Assembly (NCBI GenBank): GCA_031285465.1
Contig: JAITWD010000208.1
Coordinates: 1-7,036 of the forward strand
Direction of reading: 5' to 3'
DNA from: Lachnospiraceae bacterium
GTDB lineage: Bacteria; Bacillota; Clostridia; Lachnospirales; Lachnospiraceae
DNA length: 7,036 nucleotides
The position numbers were made by a program, and so were the translations under genes. Shown here in pieces: positions 5,435-7,036 of the stretch (positions are counted from its first letter, which is position 1; each line of letters opens with the position of its first letter). Below the pieces are notes generated by a model. It did no database searches. It was not told the DNA's origin and worked only from the letters and a program-made list of their open reading frames with translations.

Positions 5435-6772
5435 ATGCGAGAAAAAGAATCCTTTAGCAATATCCTACCGGAGTACGGTCGTCGCAAGCTACTAATGTTT
5501 GCCGATTCCTTCCGGGAATTGGCCAGCACCTTTAAGGAAGCGGACAAGCCGGTTGAAGTTGAAACGACGGTCAATCAGCTGACCGACAATAATTATGACC
5601 AGGCAATCAGAGCAAATTATGATGAGCCTTATGATTTGCGTGCTTCACTAAAAAACAGTGGAGATCATGCTGATGAAGCTAGTAGGATTAATATCGGGGA
5701 TATGTTTGCACCGGTAAGCGACAAGCGTAAGGATCTGATCTGGCAACGTCGCTTGCAGGAGAATAAGGGAATTATGGTGGACAATTTACGGGAAATGGCT
5801 CAAATTATGACCCGTGTGGCTGAAGAGTCACGTCGTCATACCCCGATGGGGGAGCGCCGATATAAACAGATTGCCCATGCGTTAAAGGAACTACATATAA
5901 ATGTTAAAGATATATACATGCTTGAAAATGAAGAGGGCTATACAGAGCTTTCGCTGGTCTTGCGAAATGTAAAGGTTGGCAGTACCATTTCTGCAGAGGA
6001 AATAGGCGATGTCATTTCGGTGTTGATCAATAACCGAATGACCCCGTCACCAAACAACCCCTTTTTTATCGGTCAGGAATGGCAAACCTTTTATTACGTC
6101 GAGGCAGCCCGCTTTCATGTTCTGACCGGTGTGGCAAAGGCTATTAAGGAAAACGAAAAAATATCGGGCGATAATTTTTCAATATTTGAGCCCGAACCGG
6201 GAAATATGACGATAATCTTATCCGATGGGATGGGGTCAGGTGATAAGGCTTGCCGTGATAGCTCAATAATAGTCGAGCTAATGGAGAAGTTTCTCAGTGC
6301 GGGCTTCACTAAAGAGATTGCCATTCAAATGATCAATAGCGTTTTGTTGGTCGGTTGTGATATGGGTAATATGTCCACGCTGGATTTGTGTAAACTAGAT
6401 TTATATAATGGATGCTGCGAATTTGTAAAGATAGGCTCAGCTAGTTCTTACATAAAACGCGAGCATTTGGTTGATCGGATTTCGGCGGGTAACCTGCCAT
6501 TGGGCATATTTAACCGTCCCGATATGGAAATCGTTAGCCGTAGGTTGTTAGATGGCGACTATATCGTCATCGTTTCCGATGGTGTACTGGATGCTCTGTC
6601 CCAAGGGATTGGTGAAGATATGATGTCGGAATTGATTGGGGGAACCGATTTGAAAAATCCCAATGAAATTGCCAATGCCCTGCTTAACTTTTGTATTCAT
6701 CAGAGTCGTGGGCGGATAAGAGATGATATGACGGTTATTGTAATAGGTATATGGGAAAAGGAAGGACATTGA
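5435..6772 (+). CDS. spoIIE: SpoIIE-type PP2C serine phosphatase, short form without membrane domain
   Basis: SpoIIE dephosphorylates the anti-anti-sigma factor SpoIIAA and so frees sigma-F in the forespore. This 445-residue protein keeps the PP2C domain (about 235-441): SGD with Asp246, SDGMGSG with Asp264, STLDL with Asp317, SDGVLDAL with Asp382 and RDDMT with Asp430-431. Residues 104-131 (LIWQRRLQENK onward) match the helical region preceding the phosphatase in SpoIIE proteins. Typical SpoIIE is about 800 residues with roughly ten membrane helices first; none is present here, and the N-terminal 234 residues are hydrophilic and lack cysteine. GGAGG (5424-5428) and the promoter fix the start at ATG 5435; an in-frame ATG at 5339 lies upstream of the -35. 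No upstream gene fragment remains to encode the missing part. Most likely a functional soluble variant. Confidence 0.88.
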   Translation: MREKESFSNILPEYGRRKLLMFADSFRELASTFKEADKPVEVETTVNQLTDNNYDQAIRANYDEPYDLRASLKNSGDHADEASRINIGDMFAPVSDKRKDLIWQRRLQENKGIMVDNLREMAQIMTRVAEESRRHTPMGERRYKQIAHALKELHINVKDIYMLENEEGYTELSLVLRNVKVGSTISAEEIGDVISVLINNRMTPSPNNPFFIGQEWQTFYYVEAARFHVLTGVAKAIKENEKISGDNFSIFEPEPGNMTIILSDGMGSGDKACRDSSIIVELMEKFLSAGFTKEIAIQMINSVLLVGCDMGNMSTLDLCKLDLYNGCCEFVKIGSASSYIKREHLVDRISAGNLPLGIFNRPDMEIVSRRLLDGDYIVIVSDGVLDALSQGIGEDMMSELIGGTDLKNPNEIANALLNFCIHQSRGRIRDDMTVIVIGIWEKEGH

Positions 6773-6797
6773 TTTTTAGGAATCTATCAGCTATAGT
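6769..6797 (+). promoter_or_regulatory. Possible sigma-A promoter of tilS
   Basis: TTGATT (6769-6774) overlaps the spoIIE stop codon. It is followed by a 17-bp spacer and TATAGT (6792-6797). The expected start, about seven bases downstream, coincides with ATG 6804, so the transcript would have little or no leader. Confidence 0.45.
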
Positions 6798-6803
6798 ATA
6801 GGT

Positions 6804-7036
6804 ATGAATAATACAGATATGTTAAGTAAAGTTCGGGCCTATGTGGAACGGAATAGGATGATCGTTGCTGGAGATTTTATTGTTGCCGGTGTTTCAGGGG
6901 GTGCAGATTCTGTATGCCTCCTTTTTATACTGCTTGAACTCCAAACGGTCCTTTCATTTTCGTTGGAAGTGGTTCATATTGATCATGGAATCCGACAGGA
7001 GTCGGGTGAAGATGCAGATTTTGTCAAGCATTTATG
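6804..7036 (+). CDS. tilS: tRNA(Ile)-lysidine synthase TilS, 5' part only
   Basis: The first 77 codons of TilS are present and the gene continues past the window. TilS uses ATP to join lysine to cytidine 34 of the tRNA(Ile) with CAU anticodon, so that it reads AUA codons as isoleucine; it is generally essential. The ATP-binding PP-loop SGGADS is at residues 31-36, after the strand DFIVAGV, and VVHIDHGIR at 56-64 is the next family block. No good ribosome site precedes ATG 6804; ATG 6819 is an alternative with equally little support. An in-frame stop at 6777-6779 limits extension upstream. Linkage to spoIIE and divIC is common in Firmicutes. Confidence 0.95.
   Translation, partial: MNNTDMLSKVRAYVERNRMIVAGDFIVAGVSGGADSVCLLFILLELQTVLSFSLEVVHIDHGIRQESGEDADFVKHL

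Overview
The window reads as part of the chromosome of a low-G+C, endospore-forming Firmicute, most likely a clostridium and possibly a member of the Lachnospiraceae. The evidence is the conserved sporulation and division cluster hup-rqcP(yabO)-yabP-yabQ-divIC-spoIIE-tilS, all on the + strand, preceded by a CotS-type spore-coat gene. Strong GGAGG ribosome sites and sigma-A-like TTGACA promoters fit this. The genus cannot be fixed from sequence reading alone.

Layout. Positions 1-270 hold a non-coding array of 70-bp direct repeats: three nearly identical copies and one decayed copy. A perfect 12-bp dyad (261-287) and a sporulation-type (sigma-E/sigma-K-like) promoter follow. Next come a CotS-family protein (346-1335) and a lipoprotein with PEGA domains (1518-2915). 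A sigma-A promoter then drives the nucleoid protein HU (3116-3388), which ends in a clear intrinsic terminator. RqcP (3664-3906), YabP (4042-4332), YabQ (4340-4897) and DivIC (4930-5235) follow, closed by a second strong terminator. SpoIIE (5435-6772) has its own Spo0A-type promoter, and the 5' part of tilS (from 6804) runs off the window.

How the genes fit together. RqcP is a translation quality-control factor, HU compacts DNA, DivIC belongs to the divisome and TilS modifies a tRNA; these are growth functions. CotS, YabP, YabQ and SpoIIE are sporulation functions. The regulatory DNA seems to separate the two programmes. Terminators follow hup and divIC. A terminator-like fold between rqcP and yabP may contain the yabP promoter in its loop. 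The spoIIE promoter has 21-bp spacing and Spo0A-like boxes, as known for spoIIE in Bacillus subtilis.

The points most worth a second look are a SpoIIE of only 445 residues that lacks the whole multi-spanning membrane domain yet keeps the phosphatase motifs; the nested fold, promoter and ribosome site in front of yabP; the 70-bp repeat array; and a tilS promoter positioned so that the mRNA may be leaderless. I found no convincing new defence or mobile system.
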